From positions 124,001 to 188,000 of the forward strand of contig JACKEP010000005.1 in assembly GCA_020632915.1 (NCBI GenBank): DNA of 64,000 nucleotides, read 5' to 3'. Under the pieces are notes generated by a model. The model searched no databases. It was not told the origin of the DNA and saw only the letters and a program-made list of their open reading frames with translations. Below, piece after piece: positions 8,906 through 18,400 of the stretch; positions within the stretch are counted from its first letter, which is position 1; every line of letters starts with the position of its first letter. A program made the translations under genes and the position numbers. This DNA comes from Alphaproteobacteria bacterium (lineage in GTDB: Bacteria; Myxococcota_A; UBA796; GCA-2862545).

Positions 8906-9513
8906 GCCGGCCGTCCGGCGGCGACCCAGGCGTCGAGGACGCCGTGCAGGTCGCGGTGGTGGTGGTCCCACCCGACCTCGGCGCCGTGCCACGTCGGCGG
9001 GACGGCGTCGCGCACGAGCACCGTGGTCACGCCTGCGGCACGCCCGGCGCCGACGTCGTGCAGGCCGTCGCCGACCATGACGGCGTCGGCAGGCGCGTGC
9101 CCCCACCGGTCGAGGAGGCGACGCAGCCCGTCGCCGGCCGGCTTGGGAGCGGCGCAGGTGCGGCCGAGCACGTGGGTGCGGTCGAACCACCGCTGCAGGC
9201 CGATCACCTCCAGCGTGTGCCAGGCGATCGGCGCGAGGTTGCGGGTGACGATGCCCAGCACGGCGCCGTCGTCGCGCAGGGCGTCGAGCAGGGCGTGGGC
9301 GCCGGGGGCGGGCCGGGCGGTCGCCGCGTGGTCCCACTCCCAGGCCTCGATGCGGGCGAACGCCTCGGCCCGGTCGGCGGGCGACCAGGGCGCGAGGCCT
9401 TCGAGGATCGGCTGGTCGACGGGCAGGCCCAGGCTGCGCTTCATGGCCGCGAAGTCGTGGCTCGCGACGGTGAGCGTGCCGTCCAGGTCGAAGATCCAGG
9501 CCCGGGCGCGCAC
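8902..9513 (-). CDS. HAD-superfamily phosphatase (phosphoglycolate-phosphatase-like)
   Basis: The protein has 203 residues. HAD motif I is FDLDGT (8-13), motif II is the Thr of GIVTRNL, motif III is the Lys of PKPAGDGL, and motif IV is MVGDGLHDVGAG. A short helical cap sits between motifs I and II, as in subfamily IA phosphatases such as Gph. It would hydrolyse a phosphate monoester, perhaps a by-product phosphate or a pathway intermediate of the cassette. GTG 9513 is chosen because it directly precedes the first strand and has GGAG about 10 nt upstream; an ATG at 9693 would read through the neighbouring gene in the wrong frame. The substrate is unknown. Confidence 0.8.
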   Translation of the reverse strand: MRARAWIFDLDGTLTVASHDFAAMKRSLGLPVDQPILEGLAPWSPADRAEAFARIEAWEWDHAATARPAPGAHALLDALRDDGAVLGIVTRNLAPIAWHTLEVIGLQRWFDRTHVLGRTCAAPKPAGDGLRRLLDRWGHAPADAVMVGDGLHDVGAGRAAGVTTVLVRDAVPPTWHGAEVGWDHHHRDLHGVLDAWVAAGRPA

Positions 9514-9529
9514 GGCGGGACCGCTCCGC

Positions 9530-9775
9530 TCAGTCGTTCGCGAGGATGTCGCGCACCGCGCCGAGCTCCTGGCGGACGACGTCCTTGAACGCCTCGCCGG
9601 CCTCGACGCGGGTGACGATGCGCTGCGCGAGCAGCAGGTGGGTGAGCCGCTCCTCCATGTCGTCGCCGTCGACGTCGAGCAGCTCTTCCTCACGCTCGGT
9701 GATCGCCTCGATGGCGGCCTCGAGCTGGGCCGCGCTGTAGGCCTGGGCGGCCTTCTTCACCGCGGGCACCTTCAT
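9530..9775 (-). CDS. Small acidic helical protein beside thioredoxin (DUF6952-like)
   Basis: The protein has 81 residues. It starts MKVPAVKKAAQAYS and continues with acidic amphipathic helices (EREEELLDVDGDDMEERL), with no Cys and no signal peptide, so it is cytoplasmic. Its ATG overlaps the stop of the thioredoxin gene (ATGA, 9772-9775), which implies translational coupling. From memory, a similar short protein beginning MK(I/L)P accompanies thioredoxins in Bacteroidota (DUF6952); the likeness in length, start and position is suggestive but unproven. It may be a partner or substrate of the thioredoxin. Confidence 0.6.
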   Translation of the reverse strand: MKVPAVKKAAQAYSAAQLEAAIEAITEREEELLDVDGDDMEERLTHLLLAQRIVTRVEAGEAFKDVVRQELGAVRDILAND

Positions 9776-10095
9776 GGCGCTGCCCCGAGGTGGGTGTCGA
9801 CCAGGGCGCGGAAGGCGTCCTCCTTCGACGTGGACGCGCCCGTGACCAGCACGCCGTCCTTGTAGAAGCCGAAGTAGGGCAGGTTGTCGATCTGCACCGA
9901 CTTGCGCGCGTTGGGGGACTTCTCGCCGTCGACCATGAAGAAGGCGACGTGGGGGTAGTCCTTCGCGATGCGCGCGAACTTCGGCTTGAACATGATGCAC
10001 GGGCCGCACCAGCCCGCGTAGAAGTCGACCACCGCCAGCGGCGTGCTGGCGAGGGTGGACGCGAAGTCGTCGTCGGTGAGGACGGTGACGGCCAT
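9772..10095 (-). CDS. Thioredoxin
   Basis: The protein has 107 residues, the full length of a thioredoxin. The redox site is WCGPC (C30, C33) and a cis-proline sits in DNLPYFGFYKDG. There is no signal peptide, so it works in the cytoplasm as a disulfide reductase. It lacks the usual KPxR-type segment around the centre and has instead FMVDGEKSPNARKSVQ, so it is a divergent paralogue rather than the main TrxA. ATG 10095 has GGAGG 5 nt upstream, better than an in-frame start 15 nt earlier. It is the first gene of the minus-strand cassette that runs down to 6035. Confidence 0.85.
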   Translation of the reverse strand: MAVTVLTDDDFASTLASTPLAVVDFYAGWCGPCIMFKPKFARIAKDYPHVAFFMVDGEKSPNARKSVQIDNLPYFGFYKDGVLVTGASTSKEDAFRALVDTHLGAAP

Positions 10096-10175
10096 GGAAC
10101 CTCCGGACAAGCCGCCGTCCTATGCCGCGTGGACGGCGGGAGCGAGCGCGGGCGACGCACGGCGACACGCCCGCC

Positions 10176-10873
<698 letters not shown>

Positions 10874-10877
<4 letters not shown>

Positions 10878-11893
10878 GCGGCCTTGCTCTCCGGCACCAC
10901 GAGCATCCAGCCCTCGCCGAACACGGTGACGAGGTTGACCGGCTTGCCGTCGGCGGGCTCGATCTTGCTGCGCAGGCGGCGGATTGCCACGGCGGGCGCG
11001 TGGGTGATGACCGCCCGGCCCACCTTCCACACGTCGCGCTCGATGGCGTCGTGGGACACCACGCGGTTCTTGTGGGCGACCAGGTAGGCCATCAGCTCGC
11101 GCTCACGGGTTGTGAGCGCCACCAGCGACGTGCCGCGTCGCACGCGCCCGGTGCCGAGATCGACCGTGCACCCGTGCAGGCGCAGCAGGTCGTCGGGCTG
11201 GCCGGACGCCTTGCGTCGCTGGACGAGGTGGGTCTCGGCGGCCTCGAGCAGGTGGAGCAGCAGGTGCTCGTCGGCGCGCGGGTTGGGGCGGTCGAGCCAG
11301 CTGTTGGCGATCACGATGGCGTCCTCGTCGGCGTCGAACGTCACCGGCACGCCGAACAGGGCCTCGAAGCGCTCCGGTGCGCGCGCCGTGCAGCTCAGGC
11401 GCACGGCGTCGGGCGTCCACGGCACGTCGGAGGCTGCGCGGGCGTTGAGGTAGACCGACGCCAGCAGCTCGGCGCGGAACACGTCGAGGCCGGGGTGCTC
11501 GTAGGCGAACGTGGAGGTGATCGTGGTGGCGTGCTCGCCCCGCTCGTAGCGGATGGCGTTGCCCTCCAGGAAGGCGGTGTAGTAGTGGGCGAGGGCCTGG
11601 AAGGCGGCCGCCAGCGTGGGGTGGTGCTCCCACAGCAGGCCGATCAGCCCGTAGTCGCGGGGCTGGACGGCGCGCGCGATGTCGAGCCCGAACGCCCGGT
11701 CGCCGGTGGCGCTGCCGAGGGCGTCGTAGATCGCCATCGACGCCGCGAACGGCACGAGCGCGTCGGGGCGGGCGACCTCGCGGGCGTCGAGCCCGGCGTG
11801 GTCGAGCAGCCCCTGCGGGTCGACCCCCAGACGCACGGCGTGGTCGAGCACGCGCCGGACCATGGTGGATTCGACGACGGTGGGATCGGACAC
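10874..11893 (-). CDS. Transcriptional regulator: AraC-type sensing domain fused to OmpR-type winged helix
   Basis: The protein has 339 residues. The first about 190 residues match the Arabinose_bd (PF12625-type) domain of OruR/ArgR-like AraC regulators in their look (LDHAVRLGVDPQGLL near the start, then PRDYGLIGLLWEHHPTLAAAFQALAHYY). Instead of two AraC helix-turn-helix motifs, the C-terminal about 100 residues read as an OmpR/PhoB winged helix (LTTRERELMAYLVAHKNRVV and IRRLRSKIEP). No phosphorylatable receiver is present, so it probably senses a ligand directly. It begins with GTG 11893 with GAGG upstream. It is cotranslated with aat. A 7-bp inverted repeat at 11915-11932 may be its own operator. 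Confidence 0.75.
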
Positions 11894-11914
11894 GAGGGCT
11901 GCCTCATCGGGTGG

Positions 11915-11932
11915 GTTCGAACGCCTTCGAAC
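11915..11932. promoter_or_regulatory. Inverted repeat upstream of the sensor-regulator gene, possible operator
   Basis: GTTCGAA and TTCGAAC form a perfect 7-bp inverted repeat with a 4-nt spacer, 22 nt before the GTG of the regulator at 11893. The position fits autoregulation by a dimeric protein. No convincing sigma70 boxes were found beside it. The rest of the gap 11894-12046 holds nothing else I can support. Confidence 0.35.
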
Positions 11933-12046
11933 ACGAGGTTCAGCGTAGCGTGCGCCACGGCCCGCGCAACCCCGCGCGACGCTGCACGACCCGGCGCGAC
12001 GGGCTGTTGCAGGGCCGTGGCAGGGGAGGACGCCGCGGGACGGTGG

Positions 12047-12640
12047 CTAGAACAACGCGGCGGTGTCGTCGAGGGCGAGCGCTTCGGGGATCGGCGCCTG
12101 GGCGACGCGTACCGTGCACACGCGCGCGTTCGAGCTGCCGATGACCACGTAGCGGAACGGCTGGGCCGGGCTCACGGTCAGCTCCTCCTCCACGTCGGTG
12201 CGCGTCGTGTGGTTCTCGGCCACGCGCTCGTCGGTGGCGGCGAGCAGGACGGTGCACGCGGGGCCGCACTGGTCGGTGACCCGGACCGTCGCGGAGGCGG
12301 CGACGCAGCCCGTGTGGATGAGATCGAGCACCAGCGTGCCGGGGCCGAGCACCAGGCAGCCCGCCTCGTCGCGCCGCACGGTGTAGCCGCCCTGCTCGAA
12401 GGGCTCGGTGCGCAGCTCGGCGCCGGCCTGGTCCCAGGTGGTGGGGATCGCGGTGAACGTCTCGGGGGCGGCGGTCAGATCGACCTCGAACGTGCCGTCG
12501 CACGCCGGACCCGCCGGGGTGGTGTCGGTGTCGACGGTGTCGGCGTCGTCGGTGCCGGCGCCCTCGTCGGTGGTGGCGCGGCTGCACCCCGCCAGGGCCG
12601 CCACGGCGATCAGCGTCCACACCACGGGCCTCGACGCCAT
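12047..12640 (-). CDS. Lipoprotein with Asp/Thr linker, unknown function
   Basis: The protein has 197 residues. Its signal ends in the lipobox LAGC (Cys19), followed by SR, then a linker rich in Asp and Thr (TDDADTVDTDTT). The rest is predicted beta-rich and holds several Cys (ACDGTF, GCLVLG, TGCVAA, QCGPACTV, RVCTVR), so extracytoplasmic disulfides are likely. ATG 12640 has GGAGG 5 nt upstream. I recognise no family. Ser at +2 after the lipid Cys predicts outer-membrane placement by the E. coli Lol rule. It is divergent from the DUF2254 gene at 12718 with 77 nt between starts. Confidence 0.65.
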   Translation of the reverse strand: MASRPVVWTLIAVAALAGCSRATTDEGAGTDDADTVDTDTTPAGPACDGTFEVDLTAAPETFTAIPTTWDQAGAELRTEPFEQGGYTVRRDEAGCLVLGPGTLVLDLIHTGCVAASATVRVTDQCGPACTVLLAATDERVAENHTTRTDVEEELTVSPAQPFRYVVIGSSNARVCTVRVAQAPIPEALALDDTAALF

Positions 12641-12717
12641 CGTCACCTCCGCGCGTCCTCGTAGCTGCCGCGCGGTCGGATCGTCCACGGTCGCCTGCGT
12701 GGGATAGCATCGCGCCG

Positions 12718-14265
12718 ATGGTGCAGCGCTGGTCCCAGGTGTCCCGTCAGGGCACCACCGCCTTCTTCCTCGCCCTCGCGCTCGTGGCCGCGTCGGTCTA
12801 CAGCGTGCTGTGGGCGGCCGACCGCAACCTGTTCGGCTTTCCCTACACGCCGCTGCAGGCCTTGCTGTCGCCTGGGTCGTCGAACGCGCTCGCCGGCCTC
12901 GCCGAGGTCACCGTCGGCGTCCTGGGCGTGGCGATCACCGTCGTCAGCATCATCGTGGAGCTGGCCGCCACCCGCTACACGGCGCGGATCACCGAGCTGT
13001 TCCTGCGCGATCGCACCAACGTGGTGGTGCTGTCGTTCTTCGTGCTCACGTCGCTGCTCGTGGTGTGGGTCAACGTCACGGTCGGGCCGGACGCGCCGCC
13101 CCGCGTGCTGGTGGTCGCCGAGCTGGTGCTCATCAGCGTGTCGGTGGTGCTGCTGCTGCCCTACTTCGCCTACGTGTTCGACTTCCTGTCGCCCACGCGC
13201 GTGGTCCGGCGCATCTCCGAGAACGGCGTGCGCGCCATGGACCGCGCGGTGCGCGGGGGCGACCTCGACGCCGCGCGCGCCTCGCTCACCCAGGCGATCG
13301 AGCAGCTGGGTGACATCAGCCACAAGGCGGTCCAGAACCAGGACAAGGCGATCGCCATCGCCTCGGTCACGGCCCTGGCCGACCTGCTCACCGGTGCCCT
13401 CGACCGCAAGGCGAGGCTGCCCGACGGCTGGTTCGACGCCCGCGCCTGGCTGCGGGGCGACTCGGACTTCGTCGCGTTCCACCGCGACGTGATCGACCGC
13501 CTCGTGCCGCGGCGCACGTGGCTGACGATGAAGGGCCTGCTCCAGTTCCAGGCCACGTTCGGCGAGACGCTGCTCGAGATGCGCGACGCCGGTCACCTCA
13601 TCGTGATCCAGACGCGCCGGCTCGCCGTGGTCGCCGCCACGATGGGCGATCTCGAGGTCGTGCGGCTCGCGCTGCGGTTCGTGAACACGTTCTCCCGCGC
13701 CGCGATCAACGCGCGCGACGTGCGCAGCGCCTACAACATCCTCAACGAGTACCGCCTGCTCGCCGAGGGGCTGATCGACACGCCGGCCCAGCACCTCGTC
13801 CTCGAGGTGGCCGACCGGATGAAGTACTACGGACAGCTCGGCTTCAAGGTCAACCTCGGCTTCATCCTGGAGACGGCGGCCTTCGACCTGTGCTCGCTGC
13901 TCGAGGTGCTGCACGCGCGTGGGGCCGCGGAGCACGACGCGCTGCTCGACGTGTTCCTCGACGTCGATCGCGAGCCCGAGGGCGACCTCGAGGTGCAGGA
14001 GCAGTCGCTGCGCGGGGTCCGCAAGGCCCAGATCAAGCTGGCGACCTACTACATCGAGCAGGGCGAGGTGGAGCTGGCCCGCCGCATCCACCGCGACATG
14101 TCCCACGAGTCGCCCATCCGCCTGCGCGGCATCCGGGCGGAGCTCGAGCGCACCCTGGAGGAGGAGTACTGGGAGATCAGCGACCGTGGTGCGAACTTCG
14201 ACTGGCTGGAGCCGGGGCGTCGCGCCCGGCTCGCCGAGTTCTTCGGGTGGTTCCCGCGGGTGTAG
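12718..14265 (+). CDS. DUF2254-like membrane protein
   Basis: The protein has 515 residues. Four hydrophobic segments lie in the first about 165 residues (about 14-34, 57-80, 98-117 and 124-145). A long soluble helical domain follows (RISENGVRAMDRAV onward) and contains repeated helix pairs. The early LAEVTVGVLGVAITVVSIIVELAATRY segment resembles DUF2254 proteins, which are predicted inner-membrane proteins of unknown role. The soluble part has a tetratricopeptide-like feel near the C-terminus (IKLATYYIEQGEVELARRIHRDM). ATG start at 12718. It converges on the SGNH gene at 14278. Function unknown. Confidence 0.65.
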   Translation: MVQRWSQVSRQGTTAFFLALALVAASVYSVLWAADRNLFGFPYTPLQALLSPGSSNALAGLAEVTVGVLGVAITVVSIIVELAATRYTARITELFLRDRTNVVVLSFFVLTSLLVVWVNVTVGPDAPPRVLVVAELVLISVSVVLLLPYFAYVFDFLSPTRVVRRISENGVRAMDRAVRGGDLDAARASLTQAIEQLGDISHKAVQNQDKAIAIASVTALADLLTGALDRKARLPDGWFDARAWLRGDSDFVAFHRDVIDRLVPRRTWLTMKGLLQFQATFGETLLEMRDAGHLIVIQTRRLAVVAATMGDLEVVRLALRFVNTFSRAAINARDVRSAYNILNEYRLLAEGLIDTPAQHLVLEVADRMKYYGQLGFKVNLGFILETAAFDLCSLLEVLHARGAAEHDALLDVFLDVDREPEGDLEVQEQSLRGVRKAQIKLATYYIEQGEVELARRIHRDMSHESPIRLRGIRAELERTLEEEYWEISDRGANFDWLEPGRRARLAEFFGWFPRV

Positions 14266-14277
14266 GGGCGCGGGCGG

Positions 14278-15264
14278 TCAGCGCGTGCGGTCCAGCCGCT
14301 CCCGCACCTCGGGGGCGAGCGTGGCGGCCATCGCCGCGTGACCGGCGTGGGCGTAGTGGCAGCAGGTGTCGAGACGCAGCGCGGTGACGTCCTCGTCCTG
14401 CAGCGCGGTGGCCACGTCCACCCAGCCCAGGCCCATCGCCTCCACCTGCCGACGCAGCGTCGCCTGGCGCGCCTCGAAGTCGTGGTCGGCGTGGCCCTCC
14501 CAGGCCCGCGCGCGCGCGGCGGCCGTCTCGGCGAACGGCACGTCGAGCGGCGCCATCGCCACGAACACGGCGTCGATGCCGTGGCCGGCCAGCCAGGTGG
14601 CCGCGTCGAGGTAGCCCGCGCCCGGCGGCGGCACGGCCTGCACCCGGTCGGCGAGGGCCAACGACGCGAAGCGCCAGAGGTGGCTGTGGGCGAACAGGGC
14701 ACGCCGGAGGCCGTCCGGCACGGGGACACCGGGCAGGATCGGGGTGCCGAGGGCGTCGCGGCGCAGCCGATCGAGCTGCATCAGGTCGTCGCCGACGCGG
14801 GTGAACACCTCGTCCGGCTTCCACACGGTGAACAGGACGAGGTCGGGGGTGCGGGTCGCGGCGAGGCGCCGCACCTCCTCGAGCTGCTGGTAGGGCAGGT
14901 AGCCGGGCTGGGACAGGTTGAGGACGCACACGGGCGGCGCGTGGTCGGCCAGCAGCCGCTGGAGCACGAAGCCGACGGTGTCGGCGCGGTGGCCTGCGTC
15001 GATGTCGTACCAGATGGAGTCGCCGGCGAGCACCACGTCCAGGGTGCCGTCCGCGGGGCAGTCGAGGTGGCGGAGCGCGCCGTCGGTGTCGGGCTGGTCC
15101 CGCCAGAGGGGCACCGACGTGGACAGGTCGACCTGGAGCGCGGCGTCGGTGCGCACGACCTGGACGGGGGGCGTGGGACGGGCGACGCGGATCCCCACCT
15201 CGGCGAGCAACAGCGTGGCGACCGTGGCCCACGCGAGCGCGAGGACCGCGCGCAGCACCTTCAT
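14278..15264 (-). CDS. SGNH/GDSL-type hydrolase, membrane-anchored
   Basis: The protein has 328 residues. An uncleaved N-terminal helix (about 5-27) anchors it. The block I nucleophile motif is VLAGDSIWYDI (GDS), and a catalytic Asp/His block near the C-terminus is CCHYAHAGHAAMA. These are the hallmarks of SGNH hydrolases, which deacetylate or deacylate polysaccharides and lipids in the periplasm. The Gly and Asn blocks are partly seen (LNLSQPGYLPYQQ). The ATG overlaps the stop of the histidine kinase gene (ATGA, 15261-15264), which is an unusual coupling. Alginate- or peptidoglycan-acyltransferase accessory proteins look similar, so the exact role is open. Confidence 0.7.
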   Translation of the reverse strand: MKVLRAVLALAWATVATLLLAEVGIRVARPTPPVQVVRTDAALQVDLSTSVPLWRDQPDTDGALRHLDCPADGTLDVVLAGDSIWYDIDAGHRADTVGFVLQRLLADHAPPVCVLNLSQPGYLPYQQLEEVRRLAATRTPDLVLFTVWKPDEVFTRVGDDLMQLDRLRRDALGTPILPGVPVPDGLRRALFAHSHLWRFASLALADRVQAVPPPGAGYLDAATWLAGHGIDAVFVAMAPLDVPFAETAAARARAWEGHADHDFEARQATLRRQVEAMGLGWVDVATALQDEDVTALRLDTCCHYAHAGHAAMAATLAPEVRERLDRTR

Positions 15265-16928
15265 GCCGGCGCGACCAGCCAGCGGGCGAGCACGCGGTGC
15301 AGGACCTCCTTGCGTACGGGCTTCTGCAGGAAGTCGTCCATGCCTGCGTCCTCGCACCGACGGCGGGACTCCACCTCGCCGTGGGCCGTCATCGCCACGA
15401 TGGGCAGCGTGGCGCCCTGGGTGCGCAGCTGCCTGGCCGCCTCGTAGCCGTCGACGATCGGCATCTCGCAGTCCATCAGGATCAGGTCGTAGCGGTGGGT
15501 GGTGGCCATCTGCACGGCCAGCTCGCCGTTGGCCGCCGCGTCGCCGACGCAGCCGAGCCCATCCAGCATCGCGAGCGCGATCTTGCGGTTGACCGGGTTG
15601 TCCTCGGCGAGCAGGATCCGCGCGGCGGGCAGCTGGGGGAGGGCCTCGTCGAACGCATCGTCGGCCGACACCTCGGTGGGCAGGCGCATGCTCACGCGGA
15701 ACGTCGAGCCGGTGCCCGGCGCGCTCGACACCGACAGGTCCCCGTCCATCAGGTCGACCAGGTGCCGCGTGATGGCGAGGCCCAGCCCGGTGCCGCCCGC
15801 GCGGTACTCCGTGCCCTGGCCCACCTGGGTGAACCGCTCGAAGATCGCCTCGACCTGTTCGGTGGGGATGCCGATGCCGGTGTCGATCACCTCGATGACG
15901 AGCACGGCCTCGGCAGCGGTGCGCTCCGGACAGCGCACGGTGATGGTGACGCCGCCGCTGTTCGTGAACTTGACCGCGTTGCCCACGAGGTTGAACAGGA
16001 TCTGGCGCACGCGTCCGCCGTCGCCCACGAGGCGACCGGGCACGCGCGGGTCGATGTCGACGTCGAGGCGCAGGCCCTTCTCGCGGGCCCGCACGCGGAG
16101 GAGGTCGGCCACCTGGCGCACGATGGCGACCGGCTCGAACGGGGCGGCGTCGAGGCGCAGCCGGCCGGCCTCCAGGCGGGAGAAGTCGAGGATGTCCTCG
16201 ACGATGTCCACCAGGGCGTTCGCCGACGTGCGGATGGTCTGCACGTAGTCGGTCTGCTGCGCGTCGAGATCCGTCTCCAGCAGCAGGCCCGCGACGCCGA
16301 GCACGCCGTTCATCGGGGTGCGGATCTCGTGGCTCATGGCGGCGAGGAAGGCGCTCTTGGCCTCGTTCGCCGCGCTCGCGCGCTCGACCGCGCCCGCCAG
16401 CTCGTCGAGGGAGGCGCGGTGTGCGAGGTTGGCGTCCTGGGCGTAGCGGACCAGCTGCACCACGGACAGGCCGATGCCGGCGGCGCACGCGAGGAACGCG
16501 ATGCCTGCGACGGCGGGCGTGGCCACCGACGACGGCGTGGGCAGCGCGTCGGTGACGGTGAGGAGCACGAGCAGCACGGCCGCGCCGAGGGTGATGCCCG
16601 CCCACGACAGCGCCTGGGCCAGGCGATCGGCGAGCACCGGGAACACCGGCGCCAGCGCGAACGCCACCATCGCCGGGCTGGCGGCGCCGCCGGTGACCAG
16701 CGCCACGCCGAACCAGTGGACGAGCACGGTGGCCGACAGCGGGTGGACCGCCAGGTCGTGACGCTCCTGACGGACTGCCCCCACCGTGAGCAGCGGCACC
16801 GGGGTGAGCAGCAGCGACCACCACGCCAGCGGCGGGTGGACCAGCGCCCAGGCGACGGTGAGCCCGAGGAAGAACGCGGACAGCTGCACGGCGACGAGCG
16901 CCATGCCGATCTCGAAGGGACGATTCAT
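15261..16928 (-). CDS. Membrane-bound hybrid histidine kinase with C-terminal receiver
   Basis: The protein has 555 residues from ATG 16928. About six membrane helices (first 175 residues) have almost no periplasmic loops. A HisKA domain follows with SHEIRTPMNG (phospho-acceptor H200), then a HATPase with NLVGNAVKFTNSG, DTGIGIP and GGTGLGLAI. A receiver ends the protein with phospho-acceptor D486 in LILMDCEMP and the conserved Lys in LQKPV. No DNA-binding output or Hpt domain is present, so it is an orphan whose partner lies elsewhere. The frame is open to a GTG at 17042, but that 38-residue extension is Arg/Pro-rich and no start in it has a ribosome site. It sits after aceA behind a hairpin. 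Confidence 0.85.
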   Translation of the reverse strand: MNRPFEIGMALVAVQLSAFFLGLTVAWALVHPPLAWWSLLLTPVPLLTVGAVRQERHDLAVHPLSATVLVHWFGVALVTGGAASPAMVAFALAPVFPVLADRLAQALSWAGITLGAAVLLVLLTVTDALPTPSSVATPAVAGIAFLACAAGIGLSVVQLVRYAQDANLAHRASLDELAGAVERASAANEAKSAFLAAMSHEIRTPMNGVLGVAGLLLETDLDAQQTDYVQTIRTSANALVDIVEDILDFSRLEAGRLRLDAAPFEPVAIVRQVADLLRVRAREKGLRLDVDIDPRVPGRLVGDGGRVRQILFNLVGNAVKFTNSGGVTITVRCPERTAAEAVLVIEVIDTGIGIPTEQVEAIFERFTQVGQGTEYRAGGTGLGLAITRHLVDLMDGDLSVSSAPGTGSTFRVSMRLPTEVSADDAFDEALPQLPAARILLAEDNPVNRKIALAMLDGLGCVGDAAANGELAVQMATTHRYDLILMDCEMPIVDGYEAARQLRTQGATLPIVAMTAHGEVESRRRCEDAGMDDFLQKPVRKEVLHRVLARWLVAPA

Positions 16929-17093
16929 GCCCGGCGGCGGCCGGGTCGGCAGTGCCGCGAGAAGTCGCCCGATCACCGCACGCGGCGCGTGGCTCGGTCG
17001 ACTCCCCTCCACCGGACCCCCAAGGTCACCGCCGAACCCCACGATCCGGTCGGCGCTGTCCCCTCATGCCGCGTTGCGGGGGGGGCGTCCAAC

Positions 17094-17128
17094 CCGTACC
17101 CGTACCGGTCTGCGCGGTACGGGTACGG
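17094..17128 (-). terminator. Perfect 14-bp hairpin downstream of aceA
   Basis: The arms 17094-17107 and 17115-17128 are exactly complementary over 14 bp with a 7-nt loop. It lies 14 nt after the aceA stop. The arm repeats CCGTACC internally. On the minus strand no U-run follows, so it could be a high-G+C terminator, an mRNA-stabilising 3' structure, or a protein site. The remaining gap 16929-17141 shows nothing else clear. Confidence 0.6.
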
Positions 17129-17141
17129 AATGGAGACAGGG

Positions 17142-18398
<1,257 letters not shown>

Positions 18399-18400
18399 GG

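Noticed and set aside
16929..17042. GTG 17042 as start of the first hybrid kinase
   Set aside because: The added 38 residues are Pro/Arg-rich, no ribosome site precedes the GTG, and the membrane segment begins right after ATG 16928. The choice remains uncertain.
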